The position numbers and the translations under genes are program-made. A model generated the notes under the pieces. That model was not told the DNA's origin, searched no databases, and saw only the letters and a program-made list of their open reading frames with translations. Shown in pieces: positions 44,068 to 51,592 of a stretch of 64,000 nucleotides of DNA; the first letter of the stretch is position 1; each line of letters starts with the position of its first letter. Source of the DNA: Amycolatopsis sp. NBC_01488 (GTDB taxonomy: Bacteria; Actinomycetota; Actinomycetes; Mycobacteriales; Pseudonocardiaceae); assembly GCF_036227105.1 (NCBI RefSeq), contig NZ_CP109434.1, positions 1,306,001 through 1,370,000 of the forward strand, read 5' to 3'.

Positions 44068-47000
44068 CTACTCCGCTTCGACAACGAGCGGAAGACCAAG
44101 CTCGCGCTCGTGCATCGCGAGACTCTGATCGGCCTCTGCAAGCAATACAGCCATTGCGTCGACCAAGGCGGCATGGTCAGCACCGAGCCTAGAATCAGGG
44201 ATCAGCGAGCTGACAAGCTCAACCCAGAAGTCACGCTGATCAGCGTTGCGAAGCGCATCACCAGGCAGAATACCAAAGAAGTACGCAATATTGCGCGCCG
44301 ACGCTCGTGACAGCAGCTCCTTCAGGCACGCCATGTCGACACTCGAGCTAATTTTCCGGAGCGTGAATAGATTCAGGGCAGCATGAATATCGTCTTCGGT
44401 TGCGGCCGATTCAGCGAAGGCACGATGCGAGGCGTTGAATCCTCGAAACGAGAACTTCGCCGTTTGGACGCCGTTGCTATCGGCCCAGAATCTAGCCGAA
44501 GTTGTAATCACATCAATCATAAACCGCGCACCACGGGTCAACTCCACCGACTGCCGACTAATCAAGCACTTCAGTGCGCCATGAATCATACGTGCAATAA
44601 CCGGCTTCCTATTCCAGGAATACATGGAAGGTGCTGGATCGTTGGAAAATCGCGCCAGGCTTGAGTGAACTATATTCGTCGATTCTGAATCTAAATCCTT
44701 CTTGCGATACATGAAGTGTGCATACTCCAGGCAAAGTCGCACATCCGCTTCACGCGCCGCAATAGTCGCACCCTTGGCCATCGCCGAAACAACGTACGCA
44801 ATATCTGCCTGGGGTCGGTCTACTTCTTTTACATCTACCTCGATGTCAAAGCTTGCTAAGCTGTGCCAATTTCGCTCTGATATGAACCCGTCGCGCTCGA
44901 TATTCACGGCAACTTCGCGAATATCGGAGAAGGTAAGGATAGTCGTCAAGGCCCCAGTCACGCGAGATGCTCGAAAAACTAAATCGAGAACCAATGACGA
45001 TTCAAGTGCACTAAACGGCCAAGAAATACCAAGTTGTTGAGCATCGTTTTCGGTGAGCATGAAGCGATGCAGCTCACTCTTATTCCGAAGCCGCACACTC
45101 GACCATTGCGAGACTCTATATTCTAAGGCTTGTCCCTCTTCAAACCCACGTTTCCCGCCAAATCTACACAAAAGCTCGACGGCATCACCGATTTCGATCT
45201 TATCACCGCGTCGAACACTATCAACTACAACTAGTATGACTGGCCGCCATAACAACCCGAGGTCACTGACAAGATTGTAGATACATGAGTGCGAACGATG
45301 TCTAATAAGGATCTCGACAAAGGCTCGCGCGCTCGCAGGGGTGACGTCTCCAATTAGCGCGTGCAGCATCCAGGGAATAATCAAGAGACAGTCAGGAATT
45401 GCCGCCAAATGTTGATTTTCATTTGGATCCAATTGGCCCTGGATGACATAGTTCGGAGCGTGTCGATCTAAGTCGAACTGCACTATCGTTTCGTCACTAG
45501 GCCGAAAAACTCTGCCATCAGTCGTCTCGCGCTCAAATTGAACAGCCAGCCCTAGAGACAAGAGGCAAGTTACCAGCACTCCTGGCATCGACCTTGGTCG
45601 CATTTCTTTTTCTAGGCGATCCAAACTAACGCGATAGCCATGCAAAGTTCGCGTCGATTGCGGTTGCCCGAACGCGAAGAGATCCGACAGACACGACCAG
45701 ATGACCGTATCTGACACCCCGTCAGCCAGCGAACGCTCAACAGCGTAAACGAGTTCCCCGCCGCTCAACGATGCGAACACACGCACCAACTGCTCCGACG
45801 ACAACAATTTGACAATATTACTTACTGTCGATTCACCAATCTGCGCTTGCGACAATCTGAGGCGATAGATATTCTCGAGACATGCACTTCTGGTATCAGC
45901 ATTTTCCGCTAGCTTTAATACAGCAACGCGCTGCAACTCGGGATCTGCCTTACATGCGTAAACAACCTCGGGAAAATGCACGATGTGCCTACTGTCAAGC
46001 AGTTCCAGCTTCTGCCTCAGTAACACGCTGACATGATCGCGTACATCCTCCACGGGAAGCTTTTGCAAGAGCTCTTTAATTTGCAAAAGGCGACCATAGG
46101 AGTTACTGCGCTCTAAACTTTCTAGTGCGATTTCGAGCAGCCTTCGCTGACCTCGTCGATTGTGACCGAATGCTCGATCTGCCGCTAGCTCGAGAGCCAG
46201 AATACTGCCACGATGCACGATCGACGAGTGCGTTTCCCGGTTGAGATCGTGACATACTTCGATGATATTTCCAGTCTCACCAGAGTAGTTTCTGCCAACT
46301 CGACCCGCGAAGTACAATGCAACATTCCGCCAGTGATCCAATCGCGCAATAGCATCGAACCTTCGGTACCGCATGTCGGTACCGGTCGAGGTGTCGGTCA
46401 TGTGACACGCAGCAAAGAACTCTTGGATCGATCTTAACTCGAATCCGAATTGATCTGACCGAGGTTCGACAAGAAGGACGAGGCGCTCGCCGGCGTCCGT
46501 CGTAATGGCACGCTGGACAGCTTTAATCTTCTGAGGAGCAGAGAAAGGGTCGCAGTATTTCAGGTAATTCATGACTTCAGCTTCATAATCTGGCCTATCT
46601 AACACCGCGCTTGCCGAAGTCGCCGAAGTCGCTTTTTCATGCAAAATGTAACCGATATACTCATGCAGGCCAACCAGTTTTTCACGTTCAGAACTTACTA
46701 CATTCTTACCTTTCCCAGTCTCTCTCTTATATATTACATTCAAGTATTCGTCGAATAGCGCTTCTCGTTGCCGGGGTGGCGCGCCACCCGAAGAAATGAT
46801 CAGAACGAGGATCGTCACTTGCAGCGGAGTATTTGTGAGAAGCTTAATTTGCGGATCGATCAGACATTCTTCAATATTTTCTTTCAAATGTTCAGCCTTG
46901 CTAGGCTCAATTGGCCTGGCGCCAATCCATTTGACTACATAGTCGCGAACCTGATTGGGAACCAGCTTGATTAGGCGCAGATGAAGGTAGGTCTTTGGAC

Positions 47001-48291
47001 TGAATTGATTTGAGTATCCCGTCGGCCTAGTTGCGGCCAGTATCTGCATATCCGCATTGAACGTCGTCCTACAACGATCGGTGAACTCTGCCAACCGGTC
47101 GAGAAGGGATCGGCGGATATCCTCACCAGTGACTTCGTCAAGACCATCGAATATCAACAGCGTCGGATTTTCTTGGATAACGCGATGCAACTCCTTCGTC
47201 GTAATAGGTCTTGCCGTCGCCTGCTCAATATGACCGGTCAGATATTCGTCAAGTGTTCGACCAGTATTGATTCCTTCAACATTGGGACGAGCGAGCCATT
47301 GGGCAAAATCACGCAGTACAATCCGAAGCGGAATTCTTAGAACAACTGGCGCATACGGCTCGTCTATTGTTATTTCATCGGACTTTCCAATGAGACGCGC
47401 GCGATGTATCTGCGCTAGAAACTGCCCAATTGTTGACTTGCCCTCGCCTGGCCCTCCGACAATTACGAGGCTTCCAACTGAATCGGTCGTCAACAGCAGG
47501 AGGGGTGACCAGCTGTTCTCCCGACTTTGGGATTGCGAGCTTCCGTAGCGACGATTAAACTCCGCTAGTTGCCTTCCACCAATACTGCTGATTTCTTGAT
47601 CGTAAGTGGCCAACAAATCAAAAAATACGTGCTGGATGCGTACCGGCTCCTCCGACATGTCTCCAGCCTGGTCCAGCTGCGCGTTCTGTTCACGAGTATA
47701 GAGTACCTTGACGTATTCTTTTACCGTGATGGCAAGATCATCAATCTCTTGATCGTTCCTTTTGATCAACTGATGCAGCACGTCGCCAGCGACGATGAAG
47801 TGCAAATACGAGGTTCTGATGTCTACATAGTTCTCGAGGAACCTATTTATGTCGTCTGCGCCCCAGACGTGAATGTTCTCAATCTTGTCACTATATTTCG
47901 GTGCGATACTGTTGGCAATCGTATCAAGATTTCCGGTGCCAGCGACCCCAGTCAAAGGCACATTAGTCGCCAGTATGTAATTGTTACATGGATGCTTATA
48001 CTTATTTGTGATCTTATCAAGCTCGTCTTCGAGCTCACTTAGGACTTGCTTGCGCGCCTTACCGACCCCAAGGAGTTCCAGGTCGTGGTACTTGGCCTGG
48101 AAGATCCACTTTCCCGAAAACTGATGCCTCTGAGACGGATACGGAGCAGAACCTTCATATGTAGCCTCACGGGCACCGTCCCGACCTGCACCAAATGTGA
48201 TGGTTCCGGCACCGATCACTTTCTTGATGACAGCCTGGACGAGATGCTCAAATTCAGTGCTGCCGAGTCGGCTTAGGTCATAATTTGGCAA
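44068..48291 (-). CDS. NACHT/STAND NTPase with N-terminal PD-(D/E)XK-like nuclease domain (candidate anti-phage protein)
   Basis: 1407 aa. Residues about 1-170 look like a Mrr/restriction-endonuclease fold: 'FGAGRDGAREATYEG' gives Asp38 and Glu42, and 'WIFQAKYHD' gives Gln65-x-Lys67. The NTPase domain has Walker A 'GGPGEGKST' (Lys285) and Walker B 'LLIFDGLDE' (378-386), whose hhhhDGxDE form is typical of NACHT. Residues about 640-1407 are a long helical, repeat-like sensor region with no named domain. Base composition is clearly lower in GC than the flanking genes. Architecture and location in a mobile element match Avs/bNACHT-type defence, where a sensed phage protein triggers oligomerisation and nuclease activity. 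The trigger is unknown. Start ATG 48291. Confidence 0.8.
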   Translation of the reverse strand: MPNYDLSRLGSTEFEHLVQAVIKKVIGAGTITFGAGRDGAREATYEGSAPYPSQRHQFSGKWIFQAKYHDLELLGVGKARKQVLSELEDELDKITNKYKHPCNNYILATNVPLTGVAGTGNLDTIANSIAPKYSDKIENIHVWGADDINRFLENYVDIRTSYLHFIVAGDVLHQLIKRNDQEIDDLAITVKEYVKVLYTREQNAQLDQAGDMSEEPVRIQHVFFDLLATYDQEISSIGGRQLAEFNRRYGSSQSQSRENSWSPLLLLTTDSVGSLVIVGGPGEGKSTIGQFLAQIHRARLIGKSDEITIDEPYAPVVLRIPLRIVLRDFAQWLARPNVEGINTGRTLDEYLTGHIEQATARPITTKELHRVIQENPTLLIFDGLDEVTGEDIRRSLLDRLAEFTDRCRTTFNADMQILAATRPTGYSNQFSPKTYLHLRLIKLVPNQVRDYVVKWIGARPIEPSKAEHLKENIEECLIDPQIKLLTNTPLQVTILVLIISSGGAPPRQREALFDEYLNVIYKRETGKGKNVVSSEREKLVGLHEYIGYILHEKATSATSASAVLDRPDYEAEVMNYLKYCDPFSAPQKIKAVQRAITTDAGERLVLLVEPRSDQFGFELRSIQEFFAACHMTDTSTGTDMRYRRFDAIARLDHWRNVALYFAGRVGRNYSGETGNIIEVCHDLNRETHSSIVHRGSILALELAADRAFGHNRRGQRRLLEIALESLERSNSYGRLLQIKELLQKLPVEDVRDHVSVLLRQKLELLDSRHIVHFPEVVYACKADPELQRVAVLKLAENADTRSACLENIYRLRLSQAQIGESTVSNIVKLLSSEQLVRVFASLSGGELVYAVERSLADGVSDTVIWSCLSDLFAFGQPQSTRTLHGYRVSLDRLEKEMRPRSMPGVLVTCLLSLGLAVQFERETTDGRVFRPSDETIVQFDLDRHAPNYVIQGQLDPNENQHLAAIPDCLLIIPWMLHALIGDVTPASARAFVEILIRHRSHSCIYNLVSDLGLLWRPVILVVVDSVRRGDKIEIGDAVELLCRFGGKRGFEEGQALEYRVSQWSSVRLRNKSELHRFMLTENDAQQLGISWPFSALESSLVLDLVFRASRVTGALTTILTFSDIREVAVNIERDGFISERNWHSLASFDIEVDVKEVDRPQADIAYVVSAMAKGATIAAREADVRLCLEYAHFMYRKKDLDSESTNIVHSSLARFSNDPAPSMYSWNRKPVIARMIHGALKCLISRQSVELTRGARFMIDVITTSARFWADSNGVQTAKFSFRGFNASHRAFAESAATEDDIHAALNLFTLRKISSSVDMACLKELLSRASARNIAYFFGILPGDALRNADQRDFWVELVSSLIPDSRLGADHAALVDAMAVLLAEADQSLAMHERELGLPLVVEAE

Positions 48292-48667
48292 CTCTGCTCC
48301 TGACTTCGCGGACTGCAGGGTGAATCACCCTACAGTGGCGACGCCAATAAGGCGAGGCACCGCGCGAACATGATGACATGAACTGCTCACGCAAACGCCA
48401 GTGAACCTATAGAGAACAATCAGACTAGTTGGTTGGTCTCCAACTTCAAGCGAAGCTCGCGGCGGCAGCAGCGGCAGCAGCGGCAACAGTCGAATATTAT
48501 GGAGCTTCGCTGTTCGAATCACAAAATAGTTTGTTGGATCGTTCTATGCATAGGCGACCATGTCACAGTCTGTCAGCAGTGGCGTCACACTGACGGGCGG
48601 TCGCGCGCGACAGCAAATCAGCGTTAGCTTGACAGTAGCAATATTGACGCTGAGAGGAAGTGCCGCG
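48292..48667. other. intergenic region between NACHT gene and forward backbone genes
   Basis: No gene is seen in these 376 nt. A near-perfect palindrome, CTGCAGGGTGA/TCACCCTACAG (48313-48335), lies 22 nt before the NACHT start and could be its operator. A 10-bp inverted repeat, AGCGAAGCTC (48449-48458) and GAGCTTCGCT (48502-48511), encloses a loop made of repeated GGCAGCAGC units. The region should contain the divergent promoters of the NACHT gene and of the gene at 48668. Confidence 0.5.
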
Positions 48668-49051
48668 ATGTCGTTGACGGTCCCGGAAGAATTGGTTAGG
48701 AAGGCGCAGGCTGGCGCCATGACCGATGACGAATTCCTGGCCTGCGTTCAGAACTCGCTTCCCTACGCCTGGTCGGTGGTCGAGCGGCTGGTCAAGCAGT
48801 ACGAGAGTGGGGCGACGGCGGCCGAAGACGGCACCGTTCCGCCGGATGACCAGGCGTGGGGTGAGCTGCTGCGCTTCGCTGCCAGCGACTCGATGCGCGG
48901 GGCGGTCGAGCGGAAGTACGGCGTCCGGCTGGCCTTCCAGAACTGCTGCAAGACGGGCCTGTTCGCGCCGTCGGCCGTGAAGGAGTACGAGGAGTTCGTC
49001 TCGCCGCGCGCGCAGATCCTCAACCAGAAGCCCGAACTGATCAACTGCTAG
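48668..49051 (+). CDS. SCO5389-type conserved element protein
   Basis: 127 aa. 'MSLTVPEELVRKAQAG...' then 'FLACVQNSLPYAWSVVERLV' and 'GVRLAFQNCCKTGLF', ending 'QILNQKPELINC'. I recognise this as the small-protein family typified by Streptomyces SCO5389, which recurs in actinomycete integrative elements; its role is unknown. ATG 48668 has GAGAGGAAG upstream. It is followed by a strong hairpin terminator. Its high GC groups it with the element backbone rather than the cargo. Confidence 0.7.
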   Translation: MSLTVPEELVRKAQAGAMTDDEFLACVQNSLPYAWSVVERLVKQYESGATAAEDGTVPPDDQAWGELLRFAASDSMRGAVERKYGVRLAFQNCCKTGLFAPSAVKEYEEFVSPRAQILNQKPELINC

Positions 49052-49060
49052 GCATACGAC

Positions 49061-49095
49061 AAGCGCCCGTCGCGGAACCAACGCGGCGGGCGCTT
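49061..49095. terminator. bidirectional terminator
   Basis: AAGCGCCCGTCGCG (49061-49074) pairs with CGCGGCGGGCGCTT (49082-49095) through 14 bp with one G-U, around a 7-nt loop. It is flanked by TTCG and ACGAC and lies between convergent genes (SCO5389-type and GntR), serving both. Confidence 0.8.
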
Positions 49096-49111
49096 TCGTA
49101 TTTCCATGCTT

Positions 49112-49861
49112 TTATTGCAATGGGTCCACCCGGAGCACGTATTCAAGCTCGAACCTATGTGCGTCCAGCAATATGTCCGCTGTTTCCACGGGTGTGTCGT
49201 TTGAGTACGTGGTCCGCACGATGATCACAACTGGCGTGCCCTTGCGTAGTTTCAGGGCCTCGGTCTCCGACGGCCGGGGCATCCGCGAACGAAGTCTCTC
49301 GACGACTCGCGTCGGACGCATGTCGATCGCCGTGAAGCGGTCCACCAGGCCGGCCGTCATCATGACGCCTTCCTCGGGGCGCTCGATCACGGTGCCCTTC
49401 GTGATCTCCAGTGGCTCATACGAATGCGTGAGCATCATCGGCTCATCGTTCGCGAACGACGTGTAGTCGGTGCGCATAACGTCCGCACCCACGGGGATCT
49501 CCAGGCGGTGCGCAATGTCGGCGCTGGCGCGGTCCGGGTAGGTGTTGTGGCTGTACCGGGGGATGCGCTCGGCGGCTAGGGCCTCCTCGGCGAACGGGGC
49601 GCCGGGGTTGGTGCGGTAGTGCTGCTCCGACCTCCGGATGAGTGGCTGGTATCGGCGGACGAACGCGCCGAGTCGCTGGACGCGATCAATCAGCCCTTCG
49701 CTCTCTAGCAGGTCGAGCGCCTCGCGGGCGACGATGCGCGACACGTCGAACTGCTCGCTCAGTGCCTCCTGTGACGGTAGGCGGTCGCCTGGGCCGAGAT
49801 CTCCGCTGACGATCTGCTCGCGCAGCACGTCGGCGATGCGTTCGTACATGTGCTCGGGCAC
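49112..49861 (-). CDS. GntR/UTRA repressor of the element (KorSA-like)
   Basis: 249 aa. N-terminal winged HTH (residues 5-72: 'ERIADVLREQIVSGDL', 'RLPSQEALSEQFDVSRIVAREALDLLESEGLI') and a C-terminal UTRA ligand domain. GntR/UTRA repressors (KorSA, TraR types) control replication and transfer in pSAM2-like elements by binding operators at their own and neighbouring promoters. Three palindromic operators lie directly upstream at 49907-49953. GTG 49861 has GGAGAG upstream. It is divergent from the rep/tra gene run. Confidence 0.83.
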   Translation of the reverse strand: MPEHMYERIADVLREQIVSGDLGPGDRLPSQEALSEQFDVSRIVAREALDLLESEGLIDRVQRLGAFVRRYQPLIRRSEQHYRTNPGAPFAEEALAAERIPRYSHNTYPDRASADIAHRLEIPVGADVMRTDYTSFANDEPMMLTHSYEPLEITKGTVIERPEEGVMMTAGLVDRFTAIDMRPTRVVERLRSRMPRPSETEALKLRKGTPVVIIVRTTYSNDTPVETADILLDAHRFELEYVLRVDPLQ

Positions 49862-49901
49862 GGTGCTCTCCTGCCTGGTCGGACGTGCTTCCTCAGCTTA
49901 G

Positions 49902-49953
49902 TTGACTTGGCATGCCAAAGCTTGGTATACCTAGAAGGACCTTGGCATACCAA
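49902..49953 (+). promoter_or_regulatory. promoter with three palindromic GntR operators
   Basis: Three copies of TTGGYATRCCAA are present: TTGGCATGCCAA at 49907-49918, TTGGTATACCTA at 49922-49933 and TTGGCATACCAA at 49942-49953. A forward promoter TTGACT (49902-49907) / TATACC (49926-49931), spacing 18, is embedded in the first two. Occupancy would block the rep/tra run and probably the repressor gene itself. Confidence 0.78.
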
Positions 49954-49998
49954 GGCGGCGGCGACAAGGCCGCGAATGGCTGAGAAAGGGCCTCTGAC

Positions 49999-50460
49999 AT
50001 GGCGATCATGAAGGGACACCGGTTCCCGATCGAGTTCGACAGCGCGTTTCCGCAGGGCTTGGTACTAGTGGGCGAAGTTGCACCTGACAACGAATACCAG
50101 TCCCGGGAAGACCGGGCAGCCGGCCGTCCCACTCGGCAGCGCGTGGACGAAGCCACCGGTAAGCGGCAGTGGAAGGCCACGGTCACCGACCCGGACGAGA
50201 CGAAGGCGAAGAGGGCTTCGTTCGAGATCACTCTTCTGGCCGACGTTCAGCCCGTCCCGGCTACCCCGGAGGCGCTGCCCGGTATGCGCCCGATTGAGCT
50301 GGAGGGCTTGACGGCGGAACCGAAGGTCGCGGGGCAGGGCGAGTTCAAGTACCAGTCCTACGTGTTCCGCGCTACCGGCTTCAAGGCCGCCGGTAGCGGT
50401 TCCGGGTCCAAGTCGGCGCGCTCCGCCACGGGTGGCGAAGCTGCGGCCAAGGCGGCGTGA
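49999..50460 (+). CDS. conserved AICE hypothetical protein
   Basis: 153 aa. It has a beta-rich core ('HRFPIEFDSAFPQGLVLVGEV', 'QWKATVTDPDET', 'FEITLLADVQP', 'YQSYVFRATGF') and a Ser/Gly/Lys/Ala-rich flexible tail, resembling small single-strand-binding or replication-accessory proteins of these elements. No named domain is claimed. It is the first gene after the triple operator and overlaps the next by GTGA. Confidence 0.65.
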   Translation: MAIMKGHRFPIEFDSAFPQGLVLVGEVAPDNEYQSREDRAAGRPTRQRVDEATGKRQWKATVTDPDETKAKRASFEITLLADVQPVPATPEALPGMRPIELEGLTAEPKVAGQGEFKYQSYVFRATGFKAAGSGSGSKSARSATGGEAAAKAA

Positions 50461-51008
50461 GCGGGATGAACGCGTCCGGGCCGGTTCGCGACGCTGCGGC
50501 GTTTCACGAACTGGTCCGGGCGTGGGAGCAGGCGTACCGCGACTACATGGCGGCCTGGGAGCACGGGTCTGCGGTGCTATCACCGATGAACGCCCAGAAC
50601 ACGGCGAGTGCGGCGCAGCGTGTGTCGCGAGCGTGGCATGAGCTGGCCAAGTCCCGGGGGCTGCCCTGGTGGTGCGTCGCGGCCCTGGAGTCGGCCGCCG
50701 AGGGGTTCGAAGAGCTGGCGAGGGAATGGGCAAGCAAGGCAGGGCGGGATGACGGCCAACTGGGACGGGCTCGGCGTGACGTGGATCGTCGGGCGGGAAG
50801 CGGAATTGACGGTCGAGGAGACTGGTTCGGACCCGACGCATCCGCCGATGCTGGTGCTCGCGGGGGCGCCGTGCGTGGTGATGCTGCGGCCACCGGACGA
50901 CCCGGCGACGTGGCCCGCGTGCGTGAGGTTCCTTCGCCAACTCCGCGACAGCGCCGAGGACCTGGCGGCGCTCCTCGAAGCCCGCGCGATGGCTCGGCTG
51001 GTGCCTGA
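50457..51008 (+). CDS. AICE hypothetical protein; C-terminal half doubtful
   Basis: The first about 98 residues ('FHELVRAWEQAYRDYMAAWE' ... 'GFEELAREWASKAG') form a sensible helical protein. After about 50750 the frame runs on in Arg/Gly-rich, low-information sequence through the next gene to 51008. A stop overlapping ATG 50749 would be expected from the packing of neighbours, but the available TGA (50750-50752) is in another frame. Either a one-base frameshift has extended the gene or the tail is real. GTG 50457 overlaps the previous stop. Confidence 0.45.
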   Translation: MSGMNASGPVRDAAAFHELVRAWEQAYRDYMAAWEHGSAVLSPMNAQNTASAAQRVSRAWHELAKSRGLPWWCVAALESAAEGFEELAREWASKAGRDDGQLGRARRDVDRRAGSGIDGRGDWFGPDASADAGARGGAVRGDAAATGRPGDVARVREVPSPTPRQRRGPGGAPRSPRDGSAGA

Positions 51009-51024
51009 TGGCGACGCCGAATGA
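50749..51024 (+). CDS. small AICE hypothetical protein
   Basis: 91 aa. 'TANWDGLGVTWIVGREAELTV', then 'LVLAGAPCVVMLRPP' and a C-terminal helix 'FLRQLRDSAEDLAALLEAR'. It is similar in feel to small proteins next to the tra genes of other actinomycete elements. The frame lies wholly over the doubtful tail of the previous gene. Its stop region overlaps the next gene by 17 nt. Confidence 0.6.
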   Translation: MTANWDGLGVTWIVGREAELTVEETGSDPTHPPMLVLAGAPCVVMLRPPDDPATWPACVRFLRQLRDSAEDLAALLEARAMARLVPDGDAE

Positions 51025-51256
51025 ACCGCGCACTTTGCGTGAAGCGCATGAGATCGCGATGGATCGACGACCGGCGCCGGATGCGAACCCTTCCGTGTGG
51101 CTGACATTTCGCCAAGCGAACGCGCGGATGTACGAGAAGGTTGCCGACGTCGACCGGGGCCACCACCATGAGGCGCTGTACTGGGCGGACCATGAACGGC
51201 GGAGGGCGGGGGAGGTTTCGGCGAAGATCCAGGGCGTGAACTCGAAGGCTGAGTAG
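51008..51256 (+). CDS. small AICE protein (AMED_5909-like)
   Basis: 82 aa, charged and helical: 'TLREAHEIAMDRRPAPDANPSVWLTFRQ' in two parts, then 'YEKVADVDRGHHHEALYWADHER'. I associate it with a small family named after Amycolatopsis AMED_5909, found in such elements; the association is from memory and the function is unknown. ATG 51008. 168 nt without a gene follow before the zinc-ribbon gene, probably containing a promoter for the tra-rep run. Confidence 0.55.
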   Translation: MATPNEPRTLREAHEIAMDRRPAPDANPSVWLTFRQANARMYEKVADVDRGHHHEALYWADHERRRAGEVSAKIQGVNSKAE

Positions 51257-51424
51257 TCCTGTGTAGATATACGAAAAGTCAACGACAGCAACAAAAACGC
51301 GCGCTATGACGTGCGGCGGTGAAACGCGTCCTCGTGCGGGTGACGTGAAACGTAAGGCGCAGAAGCGGAAACCGGCTACCAACCATGCCGCTCCTGCGCT
51401 GTCCACAACCTCGGGAAGTGAACA

Positions 51425-51592
51425 ATGCAGACGCTAGACGATGGCAACAAGCGTGCGCCAGTGGGGGTCACCCCCTCGCGCTGCGCGGAATGCAAGCGGT
51501 TCGCTCGGCTGCTGCCGGGAGAGACGAAGTGCGCGCCGTGTTTGGGTGCGCTGCCGCTGGATCTCTCGGCGGTGTTGCGGGGTGGCCGGTGA
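51425..51592 (+). CDS. small zinc-ribbon protein
   Basis: 55 aa. Two CxxC pairs, 'CAEC' and 'CAPC', 14 residues apart, form a minimal zinc ribbon. The rest is basic at the N-terminus and Leu-rich at the C-terminus. ATG 51425, and the TGA at 51590-51592 shares a base with the TraB start (TGATG), so it is translationally coupled to the translocase gene. It is too short for most automatic gene calls. The role is unknown; DNA- or protein-binding in transfer is a guess. Confidence 0.6.
   Translation: MQTLDDGNKRAPVGVTPSRCAECKRFARLLPGETKCAPCLGALPLDLSAVLRGGR

Noticed and set aside
48440..48520. Stem with GGCAGCAGC repeats considered as a CRISPR-like array or retron ncRNA
   Set aside because: The repeats are short triplet-type without spacers, and no cas or reverse transcriptase gene is present in the window.
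48505..48525. TTCGAATC resembling a tRNA T-loop near 48511, as a tRNA attachment site inside the element
   Set aside because: No acceptor, D or anticodon stems can be formed around it, and the true boundaries are explained by the dehydrogenase repeat.
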